From positions 1-46,124 of the forward strand of contig JAUSQH010000446.1 in NCBI GenBank assembly GCA_030652895.1: 46,124 nt of DNA, written 5' to 3'. Position numbers and translations under genes: made by a program. Source of the DNA: Alphaproteobacteria bacterium. Lineage in GTDB: Bacteria > Pseudomonadota > Alphaproteobacteria > UBA11222. Positions 39,612 to 46,124 of this stretch are shown here, one piece after another (the stretch's first letter is position 1; every line of letters begins with the position of its first letter). The notes under the pieces were generated by a model that made no database searches, was not told the DNA's origin, and worked only from the letters and a program-made list of their open reading frames with translations.

Positions 39612-40778
39612 ATGGACTATCAACTGACCGATGAACAACGCATCATCGTGGATACAGTGCGCAAATTCATGCGCGAGGAAATCCTGCCGCTGGAGGAAAA
39701 GCTTGACCCGGACGCGGGCGATCTGGAGCCGGAAGACAAGGCGCGGCTGGTCGCCAAGATAACCGATATGGGCTTTTACGGGCTGGGCATTCCGCCGGAA
39801 TTTGGCGGGCCTGATCTGGACACCACGACGCAAACACTGATGGCGATGGAGATGACGCAGCATCGTGCGGGCCTGTATAATCCGGCCTATGGGGTGTTTG
39901 GCGGCGCGGGCCTGGCGCAGCTGTTCGAGGCGACCGATGCGCAGAAAGAGAAATATCTGTACCCCACCCTGCGTGGGGAAAAGAGCACGTTCTTTGGACT
40001 GACCGAACCATCGGGTGGATCGGATCCGGCGCGCGCCATTCAAACCCGCGCGGTGCGCGATGGTGATGACTGGGTGTTGAACGGCGCGAAGATTTTTATC
40101 AGCGGCGCGGATCGCGCCGATTTCGGCCTGCTGTTCGCGCGCACCGATACGGATAAAGGACGCGGCGGGGTTACCTGTTTTATTGTCGATGCGGATTCTC
40201 CGGGCTTTTATGTGCGCCGGGTGGTGCACACGCTGCGTTCCACGCGCTACGCCACGGAAATTCAGATCGAAAATCTGCGGGTGCCGCACAGCAATATTCT
40301 GGGTGAGGTAAACAAGGGCTTCGCCATTGCCAATGACCGGCTGACGCGCCAGCGCATTCCCTATGCGGCGGGCTGTGTCGGCGTTGCCATGAAGGCGCAG
40401 GAAATGGCCATTGAATATTGCAAAATCCGCAATACGTTCGGCGGGCCGCTGGCCTCGCGCCAATCCATACAATGGATGATCGTCGACAACGAACTGGACA
40501 TCCGCACCGCGCGCTATCTGTGCCTGGATGCGGCGCAAAAGGCGGATAGGGGCGAAGAGTTCCGTACCGAGGCGGCGATGGCGAAACTGGTGGGCAGCGA
40601 GGCGGGCGGCCGCGTGGTCGACCGCGCCATGCAGATTTTTGGCGGCTATGGCATGACCAAGGACTTTCCGTTTGAACGCTGGTACCGCGAAATGCGTATC
40701 CGCCGTATCGGCGAAGGGCCAAGCGAGGTGCAACGTCTGGTGATTGCGCGCGATATAATCGGCGGCGCATTTCATTGA
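39612..40778 (+). CDS. Acyl-CoA dehydrogenase
   Basis: A 388-residue acyl-CoA dehydrogenase with MDYQLTDEQRIIVDTVRKFMREEI, FFGLTEPSGGSDPARAI, a beta-domain ending NLRVPHSNILGEVNKGFAI, and the catalytic Glu368 in IGEGPSEVQRLVIARDIIG. NAYGV-type contacts are replaced by YNPAYGVFGGAGL, so substrate shape differs from textbook medium-chain enzymes; it resembles crotonobetainyl-CoA reductase/CaiA-type members. It is followed after 23 bp by a CaiB-type CoA-transferase, the same pairing as caiA/caiB, though carnitine use is not otherwise supported. Confidence 0.9.
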   Translation: MDYQLTDEQRIIVDTVRKFMREEILPLEEKLDPDAGDLEPEDKARLVAKITDMGFYGLGIPPEFGGPDLDTTTQTLMAMEMTQHRAGLYNPAYGVFGGAGLAQLFEATDAQKEKYLYPTLRGEKSTFFGLTEPSGGSDPARAIQTRAVRDGDDWVLNGAKIFISGADRADFGLLFARTDTDKGRGGVTCFIVDADSPGFYVRRVVHTLRSTRYATEIQIENLRVPHSNILGEVNKGFAIANDRLTRQRIPYAAGCVGVAMKAQEMAIEYCKIRNTFGGPLASRQSIQWMIVDNELDIRTARYLCLDAAQKADRGEEFRTEAAMAKLVGSEAGGRVVDRAMQIFGGYGMTKDFPFERWYREMRIRRIGEGPSEVQRLVIARDIIGGAFH

Positions 40779-40801
40779 TCATCTGTGAACGGAATATTTG
40801 A

Positions 40802-42004
40802 ATGACGCACCGGCCACAGCCGTTGGACGGCATTACGGTCATTGATCTGGGGCAGGTCTATCAGGGGCCCTATGCTACCTTGCTGATGGCCAAGGCCGGG
40901 GCCAACGTGATCAAGGTTGAACCTGTTACGGGCGAGCCCTTGCGCGCGCGCGAGCGGGTGGGCGGCGGCGCGGTGCTGCCGTTCGCCATGCTGAACGCCA
41001 ACAAGCGCGATATAACCCTCAACCTGAAGTCCGCCAGGGGCAAGGAAATGCTGATCGCGCTCTGTAAAAAAGGCGATGTGCTGATCGAAAATTATGCCCC
41101 CGGGGTGCTGGACAAACTGGGGGTGGGCGCGGATGTGCTGATGCGGGAAAATCCGCGGCTGATTTACGCTTCGGGCAGCGGCTTTGGATTAAGCGGACCC
41201 GACCGTGACAGTCTGGCGATGGACCTGACCGTGCAGGCGGTGTCGGGCATTATGAGCGTTACGGGATTTCCCGATGGGCCGCCTGTGAAAGCGGGCCCGG
41301 CGGTGGCGGATTTTGTTTCCGGCACGCATCTGTATGCAGGCATTGTCACGGCGCTGTTTGAGCGTGAACGCACCGGGCAGGGGCGGCTGGTGGAAGTGGC
41401 AATGCAGGAAACGATTTATCCGACACTGGCGTCCAGCCTGGGTATGTGGCATGGCTCGGGAGGGGCATTGCCGCCGCGCACCGGCAACCAGCATGCGGGG
41501 CTGGCGATCACGCCCTATAATGTGTATCCGGCCAGCGACGGGCATATCGCCATCATCTGCGTGACCGAACAGCATTGGCAGAATCTGCTGACCGCCATGG
41601 GGCGCGAAGATCTGCGCGGCGACGAACGGTTTGAGAAAAATGCGGCGCGGGTGCGTAATCTGGTGGCGACGGATGAGGTGGTTATCGGCTGGTCGCAGAC
41701 GCTGCCCAAGGCGGACATTTTCGAGATTACCAAGCGCCACCGCATTCCATCCGCCCCGGTCCGCGATTTGAACGAAGTGGTCAATGATGTGGGCATGCAC
41801 GAGCGCGGCATGCTGCAATGGATCGATCATCCCACCATGGGACGCATCGTTATTCCAAACAGCCCGCTGCGTTTTCACGGCACGCCGCAGATGATGGGTG
41901 GCCCACATCCCAGCCTGGGCGAGCACAATGTGGAAGTGTATGCCGAAATGCTCGGCCTGTCAGAGGCCGAGGTCGCAAGCCTGAAAGATCAGGGCGTGAT
42001 CTAG
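40802..42004 (+). CDS. CoA-transferase family III (CaiB/BaiF), canonical form
   Basis: The 400-residue protein has the standard family III order. LDGITVIDLGQVYQGPYATLLMAKAGANVIKVEP (in part) is at the N-terminus, MLNANKRDITLNLKS and ENYAPGVLDKLGVG follow, then the catalytic Asp in AVADFVSGTHLYAGIVTAL, and YNVYPASDGHIAIICVTEQHW in the C-terminal half. It transfers CoA between carboxylic acids and so could activate the substrate of this operon without ATP. It provides a useful internal reference for the rearranged family member at 18292-19665. The stop is 30 bp from the convergent korB stop. Confidence 0.92.
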   Translation: MTHRPQPLDGITVIDLGQVYQGPYATLLMAKAGANVIKVEPVTGEPLRARERVGGGAVLPFAMLNANKRDITLNLKSARGKEMLIALCKKGDVLIENYAPGVLDKLGVGADVLMRENPRLIYASGSGFGLSGPDRDSLAMDLTVQAVSGIMSVTGFPDGPPVKAGPAVADFVSGTHLYAGIVTALFERERTGQGRLVEVAMQETIYPTLASSLGMWHGSGGALPPRTGNQHAGLAITPYNVYPASDGHIAIICVTEQHWQNLLTAMGREDLRGDERFEKNAARVRNLVATDEVVIGWSQTLPKADIFEITKRHRIPSAPVRDLNEVVNDVGMHERGMLQWIDHPTMGRIVIPNSPLRFHGTPQMMGGPHPSLGEHNVEVYAEMLGLSEAEVASLKDQGVI

Positions 42005-42033
42005 ATCACACAAATTATGCTTGTGGGACTGCT

Positions 42034-43047
42034 TTACTCAACCGTCCACACATTGCCAGAGCGCAGCAGCTTGTTAATATCGGGCTTCGGGTTTTTGGAT
42101 TTCTCAATCGCGATTTGCGCGTAAGCCGACGCCTCATAGCTTTCGGCAGGATCGCAGTAAATCACGCCAAGAGCAACCGGAAAGGGCGGCTCCATATCCG
42201 CGAGGAGTCCGCCCAGCACCCGGTTCTTTTCGTCATGCACCAGAATGTCATCCAGGCCAACGCCATTTTCGCCAAGTGTCACGACTTCTACCGCCAGCGT
42301 TTTGGTGTTAAGCACCAAGCCTTTGCTCTTGTCTTTGCCAAACAGCAGGGGTTTACCGTCTTCAACCAGGATTTGCGCGTCGGCAGCCACTTTCTTGTCG
42401 GTGATATGGGCGAACACATCATCATTATAGACGATGCAATTTTGCAGAATTTCAACAAACGATGCGCCCTTGTGCGCATGAGCACGTTTCAGCAGCGCGC
42501 CCAGATTAACCTGCTGAATGTCGATGGCGCGGCCAACAAAACGCGCGCCCGCACCAAGTGCAAAACGCAGCCCGTTGGCAGGCCGATCAACCGAGCCTTG
42601 CGGCGTTGAGGGCGAGCGAGTGCCAATGCGTGAGGTGGGCGAAAACTGTCCCTTGGTCAGACCATAGATTTCATTGTTGAACATCAGATACTGCACATTG
42701 ACATTGCGGCGCAGCAGATGGAACAGATGATTGCCGCCAATGCTCAGCGAATCCCCGTCGCCACCGACCACCCATACATTCAATTCCGGGTTGGCCAGCT
42801 TGACGCCCGTGGCGACGGCCGCCGCGCGCCCGTGAATAGTGTGAAAGCCATAAGTGTTGATGTAATAGGGAAAGCGCGCCGCGCAGCCGATGCCCGATAC
42901 GAACACCGTGTTTTCCCGGGTCGCGCCCAGCTCGGGCAAGGTCTTGTGCACCGCCTTCAGGATGGCGTAGTCACCACAACCCGGGCACCAGCGCACTTCC
43001 TGGTCGGTGGCGAAATCATCGGGCGTCAGTTTTGTGGGGGCGTTCAT
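42034..43047 (-). CDS. korB: 2-oxoacid:ferredoxin oxidoreductase beta subunit
   Basis: KorB carries the thiamine diphosphate and, in this family, the [4Fe-4S] centre. The 337-residue protein has EVRWCPGCGDYAILKA (Cys-x2-Cys), VSGIGCAARFPYYINTYGFHTIHGRA, the ThDP motif GGDGDSLSIGGNH, and FNNEIYGLTKGQFSPTS. These patterns match the KorAB type found in aerobes such as mycobacteria and some alphaproteobacteria, acting on 2-oxoglutarate. It lies 34 bp downstream of korA in one operon. In catabolic context it would supply reduced ferredoxin or replace the 2-oxoglutarate dehydrogenase step. Confidence 0.93.
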   Translation of the reverse strand: MNAPTKLTPDDFATDQEVRWCPGCGDYAILKAVHKTLPELGATRENTVFVSGIGCAARFPYYINTYGFHTIHGRAAAVATGVKLANPELNVWVVGGDGDSLSIGGNHLFHLLRRNVNVQYLMFNNEIYGLTKGQFSPTSRIGTRSPSTPQGSVDRPANGLRFALGAGARFVGRAIDIQQVNLGALLKRAHAHKGASFVEILQNCIVYNDDVFAHITDKKVAADAQILVEDGKPLLFGKDKSKGLVLNTKTLAVEVVTLGENGVGLDDILVHDEKNRVLGGLLADMEPPFPVALGVIYCDPAESYEASAYAQIAIEKSKNPKPDINKLLRSGNVWTVE

Positions 43048-43081
43048 ATCACTTGTCCCTTAATCCAAATTATATCGTTAT

Positions 43082-44968
43082 TTACTCAGCGGCTTTTGCA
43101 GTGGCCAGACGCGTACGGATGGCGTCTTCCACTTCGCTGATCATCAGCGGCTGGCCCGACACCTTGTTCAGGCCTTCGGCCGGCACCAGATATTCAGAGC
43201 GCAGCAATGTCTTTAACTGTCCCGTGTTCATCTCCGCGATCAGCACCTGATCATAGGAACGCAGCAGATCACCAAGATTGCGTGGCAGCGGCCAGATATA
43301 GCGCAGATGAATATGCGAAACGTCATAACCTTCATCGCGCATATTGGAAACCGCGCGGTTGATCGGGCCATAGGTCGAACCCCAGCCAACGACGACCATC
43401 TTGCCGCTCGCAGTGCCTACTTCAACCCGCTGTTCGGGAATGTCATTGGCAATGCCCCGAATTTTGTTGGCGCGCACATCGGTCATGCGTTGATGGTTTT
43501 CCGGCTCATAGGAAATATTGCCGCTGTCATAATCGCGCTCAATGCCGCCGATACGATGCGCCAGCCCCGGTGTGCCCGGTATCGCCCAGGCGCGCGCCAG
43601 GGTTTGTGGATCGCGTACGAACGGGTGAAATCCTTCGGGATCGGTCCGGAACTTCACCGGGAACGGCTTATAATCGGCCATATCCGGTACCAGCCATGGC
43701 TCTGCCGCATTGGCGATATAGCCATCGGATAGCAACATTACCGGCGTCATATATTTAACCGCAATGCGCACGGCTTCAATCGCGGCTTCAAACGCGTCAC
43801 CCGGCGAGCTAACCGATATCACCGGCATGGGCGCATCGGCATTTCGTCCGTAAACGGCAAGATACAGATCTGATTGCTCGGTCTTGGTAGGCAGCCCTGT
43901 TGATGGTCCTGCGCGCTGGGTGTTTACAACAACTAACGGCAGTTCGGTTCCGATCGCCAAACCGATGGCTTCGGTTTTCAGTGCAATACCAGGACCGGAG
44001 CTTGCCGTAACCCCGAGCTTACCCGCATAAGAGGCGCCGATGGCCGCGCAGGCGGCGGCAATTTCATCTTCCGCCTGAAACGTTACCACGCCAAACGCCT
44101 TCAAATCGGAAAGCGAGTGCAGCACCGGTGACGACGGTGTGATCGGATAGGACGCCAGCAGCATATCCAGACCGGCAAGCTGACTGCCCGCAAGCAGACC
44201 CCACGATAAGGCTTCGCTGCCTTGCACGAGACGGTACAGGCCCTTTTCGATGTTGGCCTGACCGATCGAATAGCCGGTGTAATCGCCGCTGATTTCCACG
44301 GTTTCGCCGAACGCATGGCCTGCCTTCAGGGCGGCGATATTGGCGGCGGCCACTTCAGGCGCCTTGGTTCCAAATTTGCCCTGCAACCAGTCGAGGGTCG
44401 GCTGCAAATCGCGGTCGTACATCCAGTAAACCAGACCCAGCGTCCACATGTTCTTGCAACGCAGCGCTTCCTTCTGGGAAAGGCCAAGCGGTTTCGCTAC
44501 ATCAAGCGACATCTTGGAAATGTCGATTTCCATCACCTGATACTGGGCCAGGGAGCCATCGGTACGCGGGTCCACTTTGTACCCGGCCTTGATAAAGTTG
44601 CGTTCGTTGAAGCTGCCGGTATCCAGAATGATCAGGCCGCCTTCGCGTAAATTGGACAGACTGACCTTGAGCGCCGCTGCATTCATCGCGACCAGAACGT
44701 CCGACTTGTCGCCGGATGTTTTGATGGTGCGCGAACCAAAATTGATCTGGAACGCGGACACGCCAAACGTCGTGCCAATCGGCGCCCGAATTTCCGCCGG
44801 AAAATCCGGGAATGTCGCCAGGTCATTCCCCGCCAGCGCGGTTGATGATGAAAACTGACTGCCGGTGATTTGCATGCCGTCGCCGGAATCCCCGGCAAAC
44901 CGCACCACGACCGACTCAACTTTTTTGCGGCGTCCTTGTGACGCGGCATCGGCAACAGATCCCACCAT
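43082..44968 (-). CDS. korA: 2-oxoacid:ferredoxin oxidoreductase alpha subunit (gamma-alpha fusion)
   Basis: The gene encodes the fused gamma-alpha chain. The gamma domain starts VVVRFAGDSGDGMQITGSQFSS (in part) with FPAEIRAPIGTTFGVSAFQI, and the alpha (pyrimidine-binding) part starts near QLAGLDMLLASYPITPSSPVLHSL. It continues with EDEIAAACAAIGASYAGKLGVTASSGPGIALK and ends with the RYIWPLPRNLGDLL region. I use the ATG at 44968 (628 residues), because the preceding sixteen codons from the ATG at 45016 show no family sequence; the earlier starts cannot be excluded. It is the first gene of korA-korB, with a good promoter 137 bp upstream. Confidence 0.93.
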   Translation of the reverse strand: MVGSVADAASQGRRKKVESVVVRFAGDSGDGMQITGSQFSSSTALAGNDLATFPDFPAEIRAPIGTTFGVSAFQINFGSRTIKTSGDKSDVLVAMNAAALKVSLSNLREGGLIILDTGSFNERNFIKAGYKVDPRTDGSLAQYQVMEIDISKMSLDVAKPLGLSQKEALRCKNMWTLGLVYWMYDRDLQPTLDWLQGKFGTKAPEVAAANIAALKAGHAFGETVEISGDYTGYSIGQANIEKGLYRLVQGSEALSWGLLAGSQLAGLDMLLASYPITPSSPVLHSLSDLKAFGVVTFQAEDEIAAACAAIGASYAGKLGVTASSGPGIALKTEAIGLAIGTELPLVVVNTQRAGPSTGLPTKTEQSDLYLAVYGRNADAPMPVISVSSPGDAFEAAIEAVRIAVKYMTPVMLLSDGYIANAAEPWLVPDMADYKPFPVKFRTDPEGFHPFVRDPQTLARAWAIPGTPGLAHRIGGIERDYDSGNISYEPENHQRMTDVRANKIRGIANDIPEQRVEVGTASGKMVVVGWGSTYGPINRAVSNMRDEGYDVSHIHLRYIWPLPRNLGDLLRSYDQVLIAEMNTGQLKTLLRSEYLVPAEGLNKVSGQPLMISEVEDAIRTRLATAKAAE

Positions 44969-45070
44969 GTGACTATTGATCCTGCAAATTAAGGGCATGT
45001 CAGGCACGCCGGTCACAGCCCGGACACGCGCAGACCCCTTTTATACCTCCCAAGGGCGCATGTCACCAGA

Positions 45071-45099
45071 TTGACACACTGCCCGCTCATTTCTATATG
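45071..45099 (+). promoter_or_regulatory. Consensus-like sigma-70 promoter on the forward strand
   Basis: A perfect TTGACA (45071-45076) is followed after exactly 17 bp by TATATG (45094-45099, four of six). It points rightwards into genes that are on the reverse strand, so any transcript would be antisense to the small gene and HAD gene. It overlaps the region of the reverse korA promoter. Confidence 0.35.
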
Positions 45100-45104
45100 C
45101 CCGG

Positions 45105-45133
45105 ATTATAGGCGATTCAACGAACTGTTTGAA
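45105..45133 (-). promoter_or_regulatory. Probable korA promoter
   Basis: On the reverse strand TTCAAA (45128-45133) and a perfect TATAAT (45105-45110) are separated by 17 bp. Transcription would start near 45098, about 130 nt before the ATG at 44968. It is the best -10 hexamer in the korA upstream region. Confidence 0.5.
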
Positions 45134-45191
45134 AACTAATTCCACTATTCGGATATTTTATCACATACCACTTATGCGTGTAAAAATTCTG

Positions 45192-45410
45192 TTAAGGCCT
45201 CATAAACGCGTGATCCCCTTCGGGGTCGAGATTATCGATATGAAAATTTAATTCACTGGCTATATCCGCAAGACTTCGTTCGGACCGGTATATTTCAAGT
45301 ACCCGCTCCAGAATCGCGCGCGCGATCACGTCGGGGGGTATTTTGCTTGCTGCGGCCTCGTCCAGCGCCGCCTGCACATGTTTGCTACTGATTTCAAAGG
45401 CGCTGCTCAT
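45192..45410 (-). CDS. Small unknown protein coupled to the HAD hydrolase
   Basis: A 72-residue protein from the ATG at 45410, which overlaps the HAD gene stop by 4 bp (ATGA); six extra residues would come from an upstream start. It is mainly helical (SSKHVQAALDEAAASKIPPDVIARAILERVLEIY) with an acidic end (NLDPEGDHAF). I do not recognise the family. There is no signal peptide or membrane helix. The coupling to the phosphatase suggests joint expression, and alternation of charged and hydrophobic residues suggests a protein-binding helix hairpin. Confidence 0.65.
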   Translation of the reverse strand: MSSAFEISSKHVQAALDEAAASKIPPDVIARAILERVLEIYRSERSLADIASELNFHIDNLDPEGDHAFMRP

Positions 45411-46124
45411 CCGTTTTGCTCCCAATCTTCAAGTCCCTCGGTCAATTCTACAAGGCCGCGAATGATGCGGTCGGGAAGTGCCGGTGGGTTTTCCGGCAAC
45501 CCATTGCCCGTATGATCGTGCCAGACAGTATGAATACCGAGCCGCTTAGGCGCGGCAACCTCCCATTCTAGATTATCGCCAACCATCCATGCCGATTGCG
45601 GATCCGTGTTCAGGGCGCGTAAAGCATGTAGATAAGCCTGCGGCTCGGGTTTTCCAAAGCCTATTTCGCCTTCCACCTGAATATGGTCAAAGCGGTGCTG
45701 AAAATCAAACCGGCGAATTTTTTCCCATTGCGGGTCATGCGCGCCATTGGTGATCAGCGCCAACCGCACACCTGCCGCGCGCAGCCGGTCCAGCGTTTCA
45801 TGGGCATTTGGAAATAATGTCATTTCCCGATCGCGCAGGGCATGCAAGGCGTCCGCAATCTGATGGGTTAGTCCGTCATCAACAATGCCAACCTGCCGTA
45901 ACCCCAGTCCGGTAATTTCGCGGCGCGTCCGCGCCAGATCCAGCCGCGCCTCACGATGGCGCGACGCGTCTGACCAGAATTCGAGAGCCGCCGCATATAG
46001 CGCGTCAGCAGTAGAATCGAGCCCGGAATAGCCCAACTCGGCGTGAAACTCCTCCAGTGTGCGCCGCCAGACATCGCGCGGATGACCCTTAAAGGATGAA
46101 ATCAGCGTATCATCCATATCAAAC
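45407..46124 (-). CDS. HAD-superfamily hydrolase (N-terminus beyond the window)
   Basis: The frame is open to the right edge and reads FDMDDTLI there, the HAD motif I DxDDT with the nucleophile Asp just before an internal Met codon at 46117, so the true start lies outside. Motif II is LALITNG, motif III GKPEPQAYLHAL, and motif IV AWMVGDNLEWEV, giving a complete HAD-IA core with a helical cap inserted after motif I. Relatives include YjjG-type pyrimidine nucleotidases, phosphoglycolate phosphatase and haloacid dehalogenase; a phosphatase is most likely and the substrate is unknown. It is translationally coupled to the small gene downstream. Confidence 0.9.
   Translation of the reverse strand, partial: FDMDDTLISSFKGHPRDVWRRTLEEFHAELGYSGLDSTADALYAAALEFWSDASRHREARLDLARTRREITGLGLRQVGIVDDGLTHQIADALHALRDREMTLFPNAHETLDRLRAAGVRLALITNGAHDPQWEKIRRFDFQHRFDHIQVEGEIGFGKPEPQAYLHALRALNTDPQSAWMVGDNLEWEVAAPKRLGIHTVWHDHTGNGLPENPPALPDRIIRGLVELTEGLEDWEQNG

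Noticed and set aside
38462-40775. Very long reverse-strand reading frames (383 and 436 codons) across the enoyl-CoA hydratase, GIY-YIG-like and dehydrogenase genes
   Set aside because: They are antisense to clear family members, have no recognisable domain and are rich in His, Arg and Gln, as expected for shadows of GC-rich genes.
39612-42004. Carnitine (caiA/caiB) operon
   Set aside because: Only the dehydrogenase/CoA-transferase pairing is similar; no caiC, caiD-specific or transporter gene accompanies it and the neighbours point to ring or branched acid catabolism.

Overview
The window reads as chromosomal DNA of a moderately GC-rich alphaproteobacterium that I cannot place to genus. Pointers to this group are the NDUFAF6-like squalene/phytoene-synthase homologue, TrmFO, PAS_5 and DUF2141 proteins, TadE/TadG pilus genes, an aerobic KorAB 2-oxoacid:ferredoxin oxidoreductase and a Caulobacter-type set of ceramide-synthesis genes. 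Genes are densely packed with many 1-4 bp stop/start overlaps. I see no insertion sequence, prophage or CRISPR array.

Layout. (1) 1-11500, mostly housekeeping: a cut-off PuuD-like membrane protein, an NDUFAF6-like protein, trmFO, a 118 bp stretch with two perfect DnaA boxes, a PAS protein, two tandem paralogous OprO/OprP-type porins of exactly equal predicted length (494 aa), a VOC protein, tRNA-Gln(CTG), a Ppx/GppA phosphatase coupled to rlmE, and an FkbM methyltransferase coupled to an alpha/beta hydrolase. (2) 11866-12702: an exported cytochrome P460-like protein with eight Asn-Pro-Cys repeats in front of its haem-bearing domain. (3) 12746-19665: a catabolic cluster with a Rieske oxygenase, BadH-like and BadI-like enzymes, an enoyl-CoA hydratase, an acyl-CoA dehydrogenase, a TetR regulator and a rearranged family III CoA-transferase. 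It fits ring opening of a cyclohexanecarboxylate-type acid to a pimeloyl-CoA-like product.

(4) 20434-31908: the most notable block, a bacterial sphingolipid (ceramide) locus. One operon encodes a HIT protein, LptF, LptG, a GNAT-like ceramide N-acyltransferase candidate and a MobA-like nucleotidyltransferase. A convergent gene encodes a LicC-like nucleotidyltransferase. A second operon encodes a polysaccharide-type flippase, an acyl-AMP ligase/ACP synthetase, a ceramide-reductase candidate, an acyl carrier protein and serine palmitoyltransferase. All five ceramide structural gene types known from Caulobacter are present, together with candidate head-group activation and trans-envelope export genes. 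The LptF/LptG pair lying inside this locus suggests an Lpt-type bridge for sphingolipid rather than LPS.

(5) 31916-35117: a small conserved alphaproteobacterial protein, a MOSC protein and a TadE-TadE-TadG set. (6) 35525-44968: a second acyl-CoA catabolic block with an HsaA-like flavin monooxygenase, two acyl-CoA dehydrogenases, a MaoC-like hydratase, an enoyl-CoA hydratase, a GIY-YIG-like small protein and a canonical CaiB-type CoA-transferase, arranged divergently around a perfect 11-bp inverted repeat, followed by korB/korA. (7) 45192-46124: a small unknown protein coupled to a HAD phosphatase cut by the right edge.
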